A stretch of DNA of 64,000 bases from Methylohalomonas sp034521715. Lineage in GTDB: Bacteria > Pseudomonadota > Gammaproteobacteria > Methylohalomonadales > Methylohalomonadaceae. The position numbers and the translations under genes were made by a program. The DNA is taken from the NCBI GenBank assembly GCA_034521715.1, contig JAXHLY010000001.1, positions 186,001 through 250,000 on the forward strand, read 5' to 3'. Shown piece after piece: positions 40,134-50,253 of this stretch; positions within the stretch are counted from its first letter, which is position 1, and each line of letters starts with the position of its first letter. Under the pieces are notes generated by a model. The model ran no database searches, was not told where the DNA came from, and saw only the letters and a program-made list of their open reading frames with translations.

Positions 40134-42733
40134 ATGCAAGCACGTTACGATCCCGCTGCCATCGAGGCCCGCGCACAACAGCGCTGGCAGGATAACCAGG
40201 CCTTTGCCGCGCGTGAAGACCGGCCCGGCGAAAAATTCTACTGCCTGTCGATGTTTCCCTATCCGAGCGGCCGGCTGCACATGGGCCATGTGCGCAATTA
40301 CACCATTGGCGACGTGATCAGCCGCTACCAGCGCATGCAGGGTCGCAATGTCCTGCAGCCGATGGGCTGGGATGCCTTCGGCCTGCCGGCGGAGAACGCC
40401 GCCATGGCCAACGGCGTGCCGCCGGCGCAGTGGACCTGGGACAACATCGACTACATGCGCAAACAGTTAAAGGCACTCGGCTTTGCCATCGACTGGGACC
40501 GCGAACTCGCCACCTGCGAGCCTGATTATTACCGCTGGAACCAGTGGCTGTTCCTGCGCATGCTCGAGCAGGGCCTTATATACAAGAAAACCGGCACGGT
40601 GAACTGGGACCCGGTAGACCAGACCGTGCTCGCCAATGAACAGGTGATCGACGGCCGCGGCTGGCGCACGGGCGCCGAGGTCGAGAAACGCGAGATCCCG
40701 ATGTACTACATGGCGATCACGCGCTACGCCGATGAACTCCTCGACGGCCTGGACGATCTGCCGGGCTGGCCGGACAGCGTCAAGACCATGCAGGCCAACT
40801 GGATCGGCAGGAGCGAGGGCGTCGAGATCTTTTTTCCTATGCCGAAGGTGACGGCCGGCTGCAGGTTTTCACCACCCGCGCCGATACGCTGATGGGTGCG
40901 ACCTACGTCGCTGTCGCCGCCGAGCATCCGCTCGCCGAACAGGCCGCCGCCGTTAATCCCGAACTCAGGGCCTTCGTCGATCAATGCCGCCGCAGTTCGG
41001 TCATGGAGGCCGAACTCGCCACCCAGGACAAGCAGGGCATGGATACCGGTCTGCATGTCACGCATCCGCTGACCGGCGAGGCGTTGCCGGTGTGGGTCGC
41101 CAACTATGTATTGATGAGTTACGGCGAGGGCGCGGTCATGGCGGTGCCGGCGCATGACGAACGTGATTTCGAATTCGCGCGGGAATACGGCCTGCCGATC
41201 AAACCGGTCATCAAACCGGTTGACGGTGACCTGGAACTGCCACTGACAGAAGCCTACACCGATTACGGTGTCACCTTCGATTCCGGTGAATACTCGGGCC
41301 TGGAGTCCAAACTGGCGATCGACGCCATTGCAGCGGCGCTGGAAGCACGCGGTCTTGGCGAGAAACGCATCCAGTACCGGTTACGCGACTGGGGCATTTC
41401 GCGCCAGCGTTACTGGGGCTGCCCGATCCCGATCATCCACTGCGACAACTGCGGTGACGTTCCGGTACCGGAGGATCAGCTGCCGATTACATTGCCGGAA
41501 GACCTGGTACCGGACGGCAGCGGCAATCCGCTTGCCAAAACAGCGGCATTTTGCGAATGCGACTGTCCGCGCTGTGGCAACAAGGCTCGACGTGAATCCG
41601 ACACCATGGATACCTTCGTCGATTCGTCCTGGTATTACCTGCGCTACTGTTCCAGGGACAACAATGAAACGATGGTCGATGAACGCGCCGATTACTGGAT
41701 GCCGGTCGATCAGTACATCGGCGGTATCGAGCACGCCATCCTGCATCTGCTGTATTCGCGTTTCTGGACCCGGGTCATGCGCGACATGGGACTGGTCAAA
41801 ATCGATGAACCGTTCACGCATCTGCTGACCCAGGGCATGGTGCTGAACGAAATCTTCTACCGCAAAACCGACAGCGGCCGTATCCAGTATTTCAACCCGT
41901 CCGAGGTCGAGGTACAAAGCGACGACAAGGGCCAGCGGATCTCGGCCACGCTGATCAGCGACGGCCGGCCGGTCGAATCCGGCGGCATCGGCACCATGTC
42001 CAAATCGAAAAACAACGGTGTCGACCCGCAGACGCTGATCGATCATTACGGCGCCGACACGGTGCGTCTGTTCACCATGTTCGCCGCGCCACCGGAACAG
42101 ACGCTGGAGTGGTCCGATGCCGGAGTCGAGGGCGCCTACCGCTTCCTCAAGCGGTTGTGGAAGCTGACAGCCGAACATGTCGCAGACGCCCCGCCGCCGG
42201 CGCTGGATACGGGCTCGCTGCAGACCGCTGAACGTGAACTGCGCCACAAGATTCACTCGACCATTGCCAAGGTCAGCGACGACATCGGCCGCCGCTACAC
42301 TTTCAATACGGCGATTGCCGCCGTCATGGAGTTAATCAACGCACTGGGCAAATTCCACGGCGACGCCGGTGCCGACAGCGGACAGGGCCGCGCCGTCATG
42401 CAGGAAGGCCTGGAAACCGCTACCCTGCTGCTGTCACCCATCGTGCCGCATATCGCGGATGCGATCTGGACCGAACTCGGGCATGATGAGGCCGTTATTG
42501 ACACCGCCTGGCCACAGGCCGATGAATCGGCCCTGCAGCGGGAGACAGTGGAAATTGTCGTCCAGGTTAACGGCAGGCTGCGCGGCCGCATCAGTGTGGC
42601 CGCGGATGCCAGCAAGGAAACACTGGAAGCCACTGCGATGGCGGATGATAATGTACAGAAGTTCCTTGCCGGCAAGGACATCAAGAAGATCATCGTCGTC
42701 CCCGGCCGACTGGTAAATATCGTTGCCCCATGA
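40134..42733 (+). CDS. leuS: Leucyl-tRNA synthetase (frame broken once)
   Basis: Charges tRNA-Leu. The class I HIGH motif is MFPYPSGRLHMGHVRNYTIG; the editing domain follows (TLMGATYVAVAAEHPLA, the VPAHDERD segment); KMSKS appears as TMSKSKNNGVDP; the C-terminal domain ends IIVVPGRLVNIVAP. About 866 residues. The frame changes near 40843, at a run of six T where one base is missing between GVEIFF and YAEGDGRLQVFTTRAD. First gene of leuS-lptE-holA-proA-nadD-rsfS-rlmH-maf; lptE starts inside its last codons. Confidence 0.96.
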
Positions 42734-43266
42734 AACAGCTCGTTAATACAGTACTTGTGATCGGTTTATGCCTGTTACTGACGGCATGCGGTTTTCATAT
42801 GCGTGGCGCCGACAGTGCCGGCATACCCGCCGACAGGGTCTATCTGGATATCGGCGGCAGTGGTGATACCGGCCGCGAAGTGCGTGAACAGCTGCAGTTG
42901 ACGGATACGGTGCTGACCGAAACGGCCGAGGAAAGCGAATACATACTCCGAGTCACCAATCAACAGTACAATCGCAGCGTCCTTTCCGTATCACCGCGAA
43001 CCGGCAAGGTCGAGGAATACGAATTAACGCAGAGTGTTCTGCTGTCTGTCGCAACCCCGCAAGGCGAAACACTGGTCAGCAATGAACGTATTAGCGCCAG
43101 CCGTGATTATATTTTCGACGAAACCGCTGTTATCGCCAGTGGCGATGAACAGCAGTTACTCCGCGAGGAAATGACCCGTCAGATTGCCAATCTGGCATTA
43201 CTCCGCGCCCGCTCCGCGATCCATAATCACCAGCAACAGCAGGCGGCCACCGCCGCCGCCGATTGA
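42730..43266 (+). CDS. lptE: LPS-assembly lipoprotein LptE
   Basis: Outer-membrane lipoprotein that plugs the LptD barrel and helps insert lipopolysaccharide. 178 residues; signal ending LLLTACGFHMRG, with the lipid-carrying Cys. LRVTNQQYNRSVLSVSPRTG and YELTQSVLLSVATP match the LptE fold. The ATGA overlap with leuS and the placement before holA are the usual arrangement. Presence of LptE shows a Gram-negative, LPS-bearing cell. Confidence 0.95.
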   Translation: MKQLVNTVLVIGLCLLLTACGFHMRGADSAGIPADRVYLDIGGSGDTGREVREQLQLTDTVLTETAEESEYILRVTNQQYNRSVLSVSPRTGKVEEYELTQSVLLSVATPQGETLVSNERISASRDYIFDETAVIASGDEQQLLREEMTRQIANLALLRARSAIHNHQQQQAATAAAD

Positions 43267-43277
43267 CACGGCACGGC

Positions 43278-44312
43278 ATGCGGCTGAAACCGGAGCAGCT
43301 TGCTTCACACCTGAACAAACCCCTGGCCCCTGTTTATCTCGTCAGCGGTGACGAACCGCTGCAGCACATGGAGGCCTGCGACGCTATACGTGCCGCGGCG
43401 CGCAGCCAGGATTATGCGGAACGCCGGATCCTCGAGGTCGAGCGCGGTTTCAACTGGGACACCCTGGCCCAGGAAGCCGCAGCCATGTCGCTGTTCGCGG
43501 AAAAACGCCTGATCGAACTGCGCATGGGCAGCGGTCCCGGCAACGACGGCGGGCCGGTGCTGATCGATTACTGCGGCCGGCCGCCGGCGGACACAGTGCT
43601 GCTGATAAGCAGCGGCCGGATCGACAAGCGCAGTCAGCAGAGCAAATGGTTCAAGGCGGTCGATAGCGCCGGTGTCACCATCACCATCTGGCCGATCGAC
43701 ATGGCGCAGCTGCCGGGCTGGATCGGCCAGCGCTGCCGCCAACGCGGCCTGAAAATCGAGTCCGAGGCCGCCGAACTCATCGCCCAGAAAGTCGAGGGCA
43801 ACCTGCTGGCCGCGGCCCAGGAAATCGAAAAACTCCGCCTGCTCGCAGGCGAAGCGGAACGGGTTGACACGGAAACGGTGGTCGCGGCCGTCGCCGACAG
43901 TGCCCGCTATGATGCCTTCGCCCTTATCAACAGCGCCTGCCTCGGCGATATCGACCGCGCCCTGCGCATGCTGCGGGGCCTGCGCGATGAAGGCATCGAG
44001 GCCATCGCCATTTACGGCGCGCTGATGTGGCAGCTGCGGCGCATCTGCACCCTGGCGTACGCACGCGCCAGCGGCGAAGCCGAGGCCGCCGTCTTCAGCC
44101 GCTACCGTATTTTCGACAAGCAGCAGGCGCCATTCCGGCAGGTATTCAGACGCCTCCCGGCGGCCGAGCTGGAACGCCTGCTGCATGCCGCCGGCCGCAT
44201 CGACGGCCAGCTGAAAGGCTATCGGGCCGGCGATCCCTGGCAGTCGCTCGGCTGGCTTTTGTCCCGGCTCGCCGGTTATGATTCGCTGCCTGCAAACCTT
44301 CAGGCGGAATAA
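43278..44312 (+). CDS. holA: DNA polymerase III subunit delta
   Basis: Clamp-loader subunit that opens the beta clamp. About 344 residues from the ATG at 43278 (MRLKPEQLASHL), preferred over a TTG 15 bases upstream. PVYLVSGDEPLQHMEACDAI, EAAAMSLFAEKRLIELRMG, KVEGNLLAAAQEIEKL and the C-terminal LGWLLSRLAG are family features. Follows lptE with a few bases between; intact frame. Confidence 0.95.
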   Translation: MRLKPEQLASHLNKPLAPVYLVSGDEPLQHMEACDAIRAAARSQDYAERRILEVERGFNWDTLAQEAAAMSLFAEKRLIELRMGSGPGNDGGPVLIDYCGRPPADTVLLISSGRIDKRSQQSKWFKAVDSAGVTITIWPIDMAQLPGWIGQRCRQRGLKIESEAAELIAQKVEGNLLAAAQEIEKLRLLAGEAERVDTETVVAAVADSARYDAFALINSACLGDIDRALRMLRGLRDEGIEAIAIYGALMWQLRRICTLAYARASGEAEAAVFSRYRIFDKQQAPFRQVFRRLPAAELERLLHAAGRIDGQLKGYRAGDPWQSLGWLLSRLAGYDSLPANLQAE

Positions 44313-44336
44313 TTGGCAGCCAATTCAGAGACTTTC

Positions 44337-45593
44337 ATGGACGTCATCAGTTACATGCACGACACCGGTCTGCGCGCGCGGCGTGCGGCACGGATCATGG
44401 CGCGCGCCGAAAGCGGCACCAAGGACATAGCGCTGATGGCCATTGCCGACGCGCTCGAGTCCGAGGCCGATACGCTTAAGGCCGCCAACCAGCGCGACCT
44501 CGAGGCCGGCAGGAAGGCCGGCCTGGACGATGCGCAGCTGGACCGTCTGGAACTCACCGACCGGCGTATCCAGGCCATGGCCGAGGGGCTGCGACAGGTG
44601 GCCGCGCTGCCCGATCCCGTTGGCCAGATCACCGAACTGAACTACCGGCCCACCGGCATCCAGGTTGGCCGCATGCGGGTGCCGCTGGGCGTGATCGGCA
44701 TCATTTACGAGTCCCGGCCCAATGTCACCGCCGATGCCGCCGGCCTGTGCCTGAAATCCGGCAACGCGACGGTACTGCGCGGCGGCTCCGAGGCAATTCA
44801 TTCAAACCAGGCGATCGCCGCCTGTATCCGCCAGGGCCTGGCTGCCGCCGGACTGCCCGAGGATGCCGTGCAGGTTGTGGAAACCACCGACCGTGCCGTG
44901 GTCGGCGAAATGATCAGCATGCCCGAATATATCGATGTCATCGTGCCGCGCGGCGGCAAGGGGCTCATCGAGCGCATCAGCACCGACGCCCGGGTGCCGG
45001 TCATCAAGCACCTGGACGGCATCTGCCATGTCTACATCGACGATGCGGCCGACATCGACAAGGCGATCGTCGTGGCCTACAACGCCAAGACCCAGCGTTA
45101 CGGCACCTGCAACACCATGGAATGCCTGCTGGTCGCCGACGGCATTGCCGAGCTGGTATTGCAGAACCTGGGACCGATGTTCGAGTCGGCCGGAGTCGAG
45201 CTGCGCGGCTGCGAACGCTCGCGGCAGATACTGCCCGACATCCGCGTCGCCGACGAGAGTGACTACCTGACGGAATTCCTGGCGCCGGTTCTGGCGCTGA
45301 AAGTCGTGGCCGATCTGGATGCCGCCATCGAACATATCGAGACACACGGTTCGCACCATACCGACGCCATTGTCACCGAGAACATCACCCGGGCACGGCG
45401 TTTTCTGCGCGAGGTCGATTCCAGTTCGGTCATGGTCAATGCCTCGACACGTTTCGCCGACGGTTTCGAATACGGGCTCGGCGCCGAGATCGGTATCAGC
45501 ACCGACAAGTTCCACGCCCGCGGACCGGTCGGCCTGGAGGGCCTCACTTCACAAAAATATATTGTCCTGGGTGATGGACACGTACGCACGTGA
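44337..45593 (+). CDS. proA: Glutamate-5-semialdehyde dehydrogenase
   Basis: Second step of proline synthesis: NADPH-dependent reduction of glutamyl 5-phosphate. 418 residues from the ATG at 44337, close to the E. coli length of 417. IGIIYESRPNVTADAAGLCL, LRGGSEAIHSN and VIVPRGGKGLIERI line the cofactor site; the catalytic Cys is in RYGTCNTMECLLV; FADGFEYGLGAEIGISTDK closes the protein. Its partner proB is not in the window. Intact frame. Confidence 0.96.
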   Translation: MDVISYMHDTGLRARRAARIMARAESGTKDIALMAIADALESEADTLKAANQRDLEAGRKAGLDDAQLDRLELTDRRIQAMAEGLRQVAALPDPVGQITELNYRPTGIQVGRMRVPLGVIGIIYESRPNVTADAAGLCLKSGNATVLRGGSEAIHSNQAIAACIRQGLAAAGLPEDAVQVVETTDRAVVGEMISMPEYIDVIVPRGGKGLIERISTDARVPVIKHLDGICHVYIDDAADIDKAIVVAYNAKTQRYGTCNTMECLLVADGIAELVLQNLGPMFESAGVELRGCERSRQILPDIRVADESDYLTEFLAPVLALKVVADLDAAIEHIETHGSHHTDAIVTENITRARRFLREVDSSSVMVNASTRFADGFEYGLGAEIGISTDKFHARGPVGLEGLTSQKYIVLGDGHVRT

Positions 45594-45663
45594 ATCGTTG
45601 TTCGTGAATCGTCGTCCGCCTTTGCTACCCCACGATTCACTTTTCACGTTTCACGATTCACGT
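45588..45663. repeat. Inverted repeat between proA and nadD
   Basis: ACGTGAATCGT (45588-45598) and ACGATTCACGT (45653-45663) are exact inverted copies; further TTCGTGAATCG and CACGATTCACTTTTCACG units lie between. It begins in the last codons of proA and ends just before the nadD start, which has no clear ribosome-binding site, so folding here could influence nadD translation. Confidence 0.65.
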
Positions 45664-45668
45664 CTACC

Positions 45669-46349
45669 ATGAAACCCATCGGCATTCTCGGCGGTACGTT
45701 CGATCCGGTACACATCGGTCATCTGCGCATGGCGCTGGAATTGCATGCGGTCCTGGACCTGGCCGAAGTCCGTCTGATCCCCGTCCATACCCACCCGTTC
45801 GGCAAAACACCGGTGGCCAACATGGAACAGCGCAGCGCCATGCTGGAGCTCGCCGTCAGCGATCTGCCGCAATGCACAGTCGATATGCGCGAGTTGCAAC
45901 GTGCGGGAGTGTCCTATACTGTAGATACAGTCGTATCGTTACGTAAGGAGGTTGAACAAATACCCCTATGCCTGTTCCTGGGTCTGGATGCATTCCGGCA
46001 GCTCGACGGCTGGGACCGCTGGGATGAATTACTTGACCACACCCACATCGTGGTGGTGGACCGGCCGGACATGAACCAGACGACGGCTGACGTCCGGGCG
46101 GACAACCGGGAACACAACGATTTCAGCCCGACAGTAGAAACCCTCCTGCAACAACACGCTGTTGATTCCCGCCACGCACTGCATGAACAGGCGGCCGGCT
46201 GTATATTGCGCCAGAGCATTCCCAATCTCGATATCAGCGCAACCTACATCCGCTGCCTGCTGGCAGCGGATCAATCCATACGTTACCTCGTGCCTGATCC
46301 GGTACTGGAATACATCCAACAACATCAACTTTATCGCCAAAACGCATGA
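45669..46349 (+). CDS. nadD: Nicotinate-nucleotide adenylyltransferase
   Basis: Makes deamido-NAD from nicotinate mononucleotide and ATP. The nucleotidyltransferase motif GGTFDPVHIGHLRMA is at the N terminus, and NLDISATYIRCLLA near the C terminus corresponds to the ISST-type second motif. 226 residues, near the family length of 213. Overlaps rsfS by four bases (ATGA). Intact frame. Confidence 0.95.
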   Translation: MKPIGILGGTFDPVHIGHLRMALELHAVLDLAEVRLIPVHTHPFGKTPVANMEQRSAMLELAVSDLPQCTVDMRELQRAGVSYTVDTVVSLRKEVEQIPLCLFLGLDAFRQLDGWDRWDELLDHTHIVVVDRPDMNQTTADVRADNREHNDFSPTVETLLQQHAVDSRHALHEQAAGCILRQSIPNLDISATYIRCLLAADQSIRYLVPDPVLEYIQQHQLYRQNA

Positions 46350-46696
46350 TGCAAACTGAAGAACTGGCAACCGCTATCGTTACCGCCCTCGATGACCTCA
46401 AGGCCATCGATATCCAGGTACTGGATGTGCGTGACATGACTTCCTTTACCGATACCATGATTATTGCCAGCGGCCGCTCGGACCGGCAGGTCAAGGCCCT
46501 GGCGAACGGCGTCATTGATACCGCGAAAGAGCGCGGCATCAGGCCACTGGGCGTGGAAGGCCTGCCCAGTGAATGGATTCTCGTCGATCTCGGTGACGCC
46601 ATTGCCCATATCATGCACCCGACCGCGCGTGCCTATTATCAGCTTGAAAAACTCTGGTCGGACGACATGCATGTGGTGCAGCAGTCTGTCCAGTAA
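46346..46696 (+). CDS. rsfS: Ribosome silencing factor
   Basis: Binds ribosomal protein L14 and keeps the subunits apart in slow growth. 116 residues of the Iojap/DUF143 family: DIQVLDVRDMTSFTDTMIIA, SGRSDRQVKALANGVI, WILVDLGDAIAHIMHP and AYYQLEKLWSD are conserved. Standard position between nadD and rlmH, coupled to nadD. Confidence 0.96.
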   Translation: MMQTEELATAIVTALDDLKAIDIQVLDVRDMTSFTDTMIIASGRSDRQVKALANGVIDTAKERGIRPLGVEGLPSEWILVDLGDAIAHIMHPTARAYYQLEKLWSDDMHVVQQSVQ

Positions 46697-46711
46697 TTAA
46701 CTCGACGGCCT

Positions 46712-47182
46712 ATGCGCATACTGCTACTGGCCGTGGGGGCGCGTCAGCCCGAATGGGTCAACAGCGGCTATAACGAATATGCACGACGCCTGCCTGCTCA
46801 TCTCGACCTGCAACTCAGGGAAATACCCGCCGCCAGGCGCAGTAAAAACACAGCTACCGACAAACTCAAACGGGAAGAAGGCGAACGCCTGCTGAAAGCC
46901 ATTGCCGATGATACTCATGTTATCGCGCTGGATGAGTGCGGCCAGTCCGTCACGACGCGCGGGCTGAGTGACAAACTTGCCCAATGGCTGCAGGCGGGAC
47001 GTGATGTGGTTTTCATGATCGGCGGTGCCGACGGCCTTGACGAGGCCTGCCTGCAGCGCGCCGACTGGCGCTGGTCGCTGTCGCCATTAACGCTGCCGCA
47101 CGGACTGGTGCGGGTTATGGTGGCCGAGCAGCTGTACCGGGCCCACAGTCTGCTGGAAGGACATCCGTATCATCGGGAATAG
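46712..47182 (+). CDS. rlmH: 23S rRNA pseudouridine-1915 N3-methyltransferase
   Basis: SPOUT methyltransferase, 156 residues. LLLAVGARQPEWVNSGYNEY at the start; KREEGERLL; IALDECGQSVTTRGLSDKLA; the knot FMIGGADGLDEAC; and the C-terminal LPHGLVRVMVAEQLYRA motif, all typical of RlmH. A run of six TTGG units begins directly after its stop codon. Confidence 0.97.
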   Translation: MRILLLAVGARQPEWVNSGYNEYARRLPAHLDLQLREIPAARRSKNTATDKLKREEGERLLKAIADDTHVIALDECGQSVTTRGLSDKLAQWLQAGRDVVFMIGGADGLDEACLQRADWRWSLSPLTLPHGLVRVMVAEQLYRAHSLLEGHPYHRE

Positions 47183-47313
47183 TTGGTTGGTTGGTTGGTT
47201 GGTTGGTTAACTGGTTAACTGGCACAATAAACCGAATAGCAGACTAACAGATAGACTGAAACCCGGTATTCAACTACCAATCAACTAATTAACCAGTAAC
47301 CAATTAACCAATG
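47183..47313. repeat. (TTGG)6 tract and AT-rich inverted repeat between rlmH and maf
   Basis: Six perfect TTGG units (47183-47206) start at the base after the rlmH stop, then TTAACTGGTTAACTGG follows. The stretch before maf (ACCAATCAACTAATTAACC and AGTAACCAATTAACC) is a degenerate inverted copy, so the two ends can fold together. The maf start lacks a clear ribosome-binding site. Confidence 0.8.
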
Positions 47314-47885
47314 TCCATCTATCTCGCCTCCAAATCCCCCCGCCGGCGCGAACTGCTGGATCAGATCGGCGTTCAATATGAGCCGCTCGAAGTGGACATC
47401 AATGAAACCTGGCACGGTGACCCGGCACGCGTGCATGTACCGGCACTGGCGCTGAAAAAGGCCCTTGCCGCCCGTGAATCCCTCAACGGTGACGCGAACA
47501 AACCGATACTCGCCGCGGACACGGAAGTGTTTCTGGACGACGAACCGCTGGGCAAGCCCGCCGACGAAGACGAGGCGCATGAATATGCTCATGCGCCTGT
47601 CCGGCCGCACGCATCGATGTCTACAGTGCCGTTGCATTGTTAACCAACATCGAGGCCGTGGAACTTAATATCAGCCGGGTCAGTTTCAGGCCGCTGACCG
47701 AGGCCGAATGCCGTGGCTACATCGCCAGCGGCGAGGCGCTGGACAAGGCCGGCGCCTACGGCATACAGGGCCGCGCCGCGGCCTTCATCAGCCGGCTGGA
47801 AGGCAGTTATTCCGCCGTGATGGGTCTGCCGCTGTTCGAAACGGCAAAACTGTTACAGCAGGCGGGTATCGATCTTTATAAGTGA
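47311..47885 (+). CDS. maf: Maf-family nucleotide pyrophosphatase (frame broken twice)
   Basis: House-cleaning enzyme that hydrolyses non-canonical or dTTP/UTP-type nucleotides. LASKSPRRRELLDQIG at the start, then ILAADTEVFLDDEPLGKPAD with the catalytic Asp, and in the shifted frame VRFRPLTEAE-like VSFRPLTEAECRGYIASGEA and the invariant DKAGAYGIQGRAAAFI, ending GSYSAVMGLPLFETAKLL. About 190 residues. Frame changes near 47575 and 47622. The Asp-Thr-Glu in place of Asp-Thr-Val-Val is a small variation. Subgroup is the YhdE-like one by its sequence. Confidence 0.9.
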
Positions 47886-47935
47886 CACCTTTATAACCTG
47901 CATCAATCACGAATTCGTCATTATATTTCGGCGGA

Positions 47936-48047
47936 CGACAGTTTACTTATTTCCCTTAATTCCGGACATTGGCAAAGAAATAGATGTGAAATTAGTAAAC
48001 TGTCCCCGAAATTAAACTGTCCCCGAAACTCCCATTTGCGGACTGTC
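47936..48047. repeat. REP-like palindrome cluster
   Basis: GACAGTTTAC (47937-47946) and GTAAACTGTC (47995-48004) are exact inverted partners about 50 bases apart, followed by the direct repeat AAACTGTCCCCGAAA (47997-48011 and 48016-48030) and a solo copy of the CATTTGCGGACTGTC end (48033-48047) of the paired element. The gap between maf and the antiporter holds only this. Confidence 0.65.
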
Positions 48048-48055
48048 TGACCAAC

Positions 48056-49147
48056 CTAGTGTCGCTTCTCCGCATAACTCCGCCACGCGCTCACCACCAG
48101 CGTGATCACCGTCAGCGGCATGATGAAAAACAGCATCGCGGTTCTGAAGTCCTGCAGCCAGCCATATTGTGTTGCCGCCATGATCAGGTAAGCCGTGTAG
48201 GCAATGTAGTAGGCGAAGAACAGGCCGCCTTCCCAACGTGCGATCAGGTGGCCGGAAACAAAGATCGGCAGGCAGGCGATTGCCACGGCCACCATGACCG
48301 GAATGTCGAACTGCAATGCCGTCGCGGCTACATTCACGCCCGCCGGTGCCACCGTGGCCGACAGCCCCAGCACTGCGAGTATATTGAATATATTACTGCC
48401 GACGATATTGCCCACGGCTATATCACGCTCGCCCTTGAGACTGGCGATCACGGATGTCGCTACTTCCGGCAGTGAAGTACCGGCGGCGACGATTGTCAGG
48501 CCGATGATCAGTTCACTGACACCCAGCGAACGGGCCATGACGATGGCGCCATCAACCAGCCAGCGCGCACCCAGCACCAGCAACATCAGCCCGGCAATAA
48601 TGCCGGCGATATTCATCAGCAGGCCCCTGCCTGCAGCAGCCGGCTGATTGCCGTATTCCTGCGCATACTCGGCCTGTACAGCCGCTGTTTCGCGGCGTCC
48701 CTTGATAATGGCGAAGATGGTATAGGCGATAATCCCGCCGAACAGCAGCAGGCCGTTCAAACGGCTGATGCTGCCGTCCAGTGCCAGCCAATACAGCAAT
48801 ACCGATATACCGATCATGATTGGCACATCAATACGGATAAGCTGCTGCGACACGACAAGGGGGGCAATAATCGCGGACAGTCCGAGTATGAACAGCACGT
48901 TGAAGATATTGCTGCCGACGACATTGCCGATCGCGATATCGGCGCCGGCCTGGCCACTCAATGCCGACTGTACGCTGACCGCCATCTCCGGGGCGCTGGT
49001 GCCAAAGGCCACCACCGTCAGGCCGATGACCAGCGGCGAGATGCCGACGCTTGCCGCCAGCCGCGAGGCACCGCGTACCAGCACCTCGGCGCCGACGACC
49101 AGCAGCACCAGTCCCAGCGCAAACAGCAGTAGCATCGTGATATTCAT
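48056..49147 (-). CDS. Sodium/calcium exchanger family membrane protein
   Basis: 363 residues with two internally homologous halves of about five helices each. The alpha repeats are VVAFGTSAPEMAVSVQSAL with GNVVGSNIFNVLFILGLSA, and IVAAGTSLPEVATSVIASL with GNIVGSNIFNILAVLGLSA, both typical of the CaCA superfamily (YrbG type). Likely exports Ca2+ or exchanges it for Na+ or H+ at the inner membrane. Stands alone; intact frame. Confidence 0.93.
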   Translation of the reverse strand: MNITMLLLFALGLVLLVVGAEVLVRGASRLAASVGISPLVIGLTVVAFGTSAPEMAVSVQSALSGQAGADIAIGNVVGSNIFNVLFILGLSAIIAPLVVSQQLIRIDVPIMIGISVLLYWLALDGSISRLNGLLLFGGIIAYTIFAIIKGRRETAAVQAEYAQEYGNQPAAAGRGLLMNIAGIIAGLMLLVLGARWLVDGAIVMARSLGVSELIIGLTIVAAGTSLPEVATSVIASLKGERDIAVGNIVGSNIFNILAVLGLSATVAPAGVNVAATALQFDIPVMVAVAIACLPIFVSGHLIARWEGGLFFAYYIAYTAYLIMAATQYGWLQDFRTAMLFFIMPLTVITLVVSAWRSYAEKRH

Positions 49148-49241
49148 CTAAAGAAAGGGAAATGGCGTGGAAGCGGAATAATTATTTATCAGGAGGCAGG
49201 CCGCATCGCCTCGAACCCCATCATCCGTTGCCGGCAATGGA

Positions 49242-49640
49242 CTATTGCCGCCGCGGCCAGCGCAGACAGAAACCCAGGTAGTGATCGAGTGCCTGGACAT
49301 AAATCGTTGCCCAGTCCGGGGAACCATCCGCCTCTGTCGGCCAGATGAAGCGCCGTTCCAGCCAGAAGGTTTCATAATGCCGGGCACATTCCCTGACATG
49401 CGCCGGGCGCGGCTCGGGCAACAGCTCTTCACGGCCGGCGTTACTGAAATAATCACGGACAACCAGCGGATAGACTGCGGCCAGCCTCGGGCGATTATCG
49501 TCAACCAGGGCCTGGATATCCTCGCGCTCTGCAAATGCCCGTGCCGCGTGGTCGATCTTTTCCAGGTCGGTTGCCTGTGACGGGACAATGCCATGCAACA
49601 GCAGTGAACCGCTCAGTACCATGCCTGCCCCGGTCATCAT
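49242..49640 (-). CDS. Small secreted protein of unknown function
   Basis: 132 residues from the ATG at 49640. A signal peptide is evident (MMTGAGMVLSGSLLLHGIVP, cleaved near SQA). The mature part is charged and rich in Arg, Trp and Tyr: HYETFWLERRFIWPTEADGS, WATIYVQALDHYLGFCLRW. No family recognised. It sits alone on the minus strand between the exchanger and another unknown gene. Confidence 0.65.
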   Translation of the reverse strand: MMTGAGMVLSGSLLLHGIVPSQATDLEKIDHAARAFAEREDIQALVDDNRPRLAAVYPLVVRDYFSNAGREELLPEPRPAHVRECARHYETFWLERRFIWPTEADGSPDWATIYVQALDHYLGFCLRWPRRQ

Positions 49641-49722
49641 CGCATCAGTTCCCTTAACAGTACCGCAAAACCAGAAACTGCTTACCAAATACTAGCACCT
49701 CGGGCGGCAACACGCGCTGCCC

Positions 49723-50185
49723 TCAGTCACGCAACGTGATCCTGTCCATTCCCATCACCTGCATAAGCCTGGCCACCTGCTGTATCAGCTCCAGGCACAG
49801 ACGCGGATTGTCACTGCCTTCCGTGGGCTCCAGCTTCATGACCAGTTCGTTCAGGGCCGGTGCCGTATGCCCCGGCAGCGGCAGTTCCTCGCCGTTGACC
49901 AATCGCACTGCAACTGCCTGTTCATCCTGCATGATCGCCGCCAGTGCCCCGTAGCCCTTCAACAGATGATCCTTGAGCGCCGTGCAGTGCGGCGCTGCGC
50001 AGATGATGAAAATATGCCTCCATGTTGGCGATGCCTTCAATCACTTTGGCCGTGTCATCATCATCAAACACCATGTCACCAACCGACAGGCCGACCTCGC
50101 GCGCCAGGTCGACCCCCGCACCGTCATCGATAAACAGTTTCCGGCTCGGGCCGGCCAGCTGTTCCTTGAGTTCATTTGTCTGCAT
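49723..50185 (-). CDS. Uncharacterised acidic protein (frame broken once)
   Basis: About 154 residues after joining two frames near 50010: N-terminal MQTNELKEQLAGPSRKLFID with DMVFDDDDTAKVIEGIANME, and C-terminal CTALKDHLLKGYGALAAIMQ, NGEELPLPGHTAPALNELVM and LIQQVARLMQVMGMDRITLR. No signal or membrane segment. I do not recognise a family; the joined protein looks globular and soluble. Downstream of hppA on the same strand but separated by a terminator. Confidence 0.6.
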
Positions 50186-50253
50186 CGGATTCCTCCTGAA
50201 TCAATTGAATGATTAACAGCTTAGAGTCAGATTACCGTGCCGAATTCGTGAGG

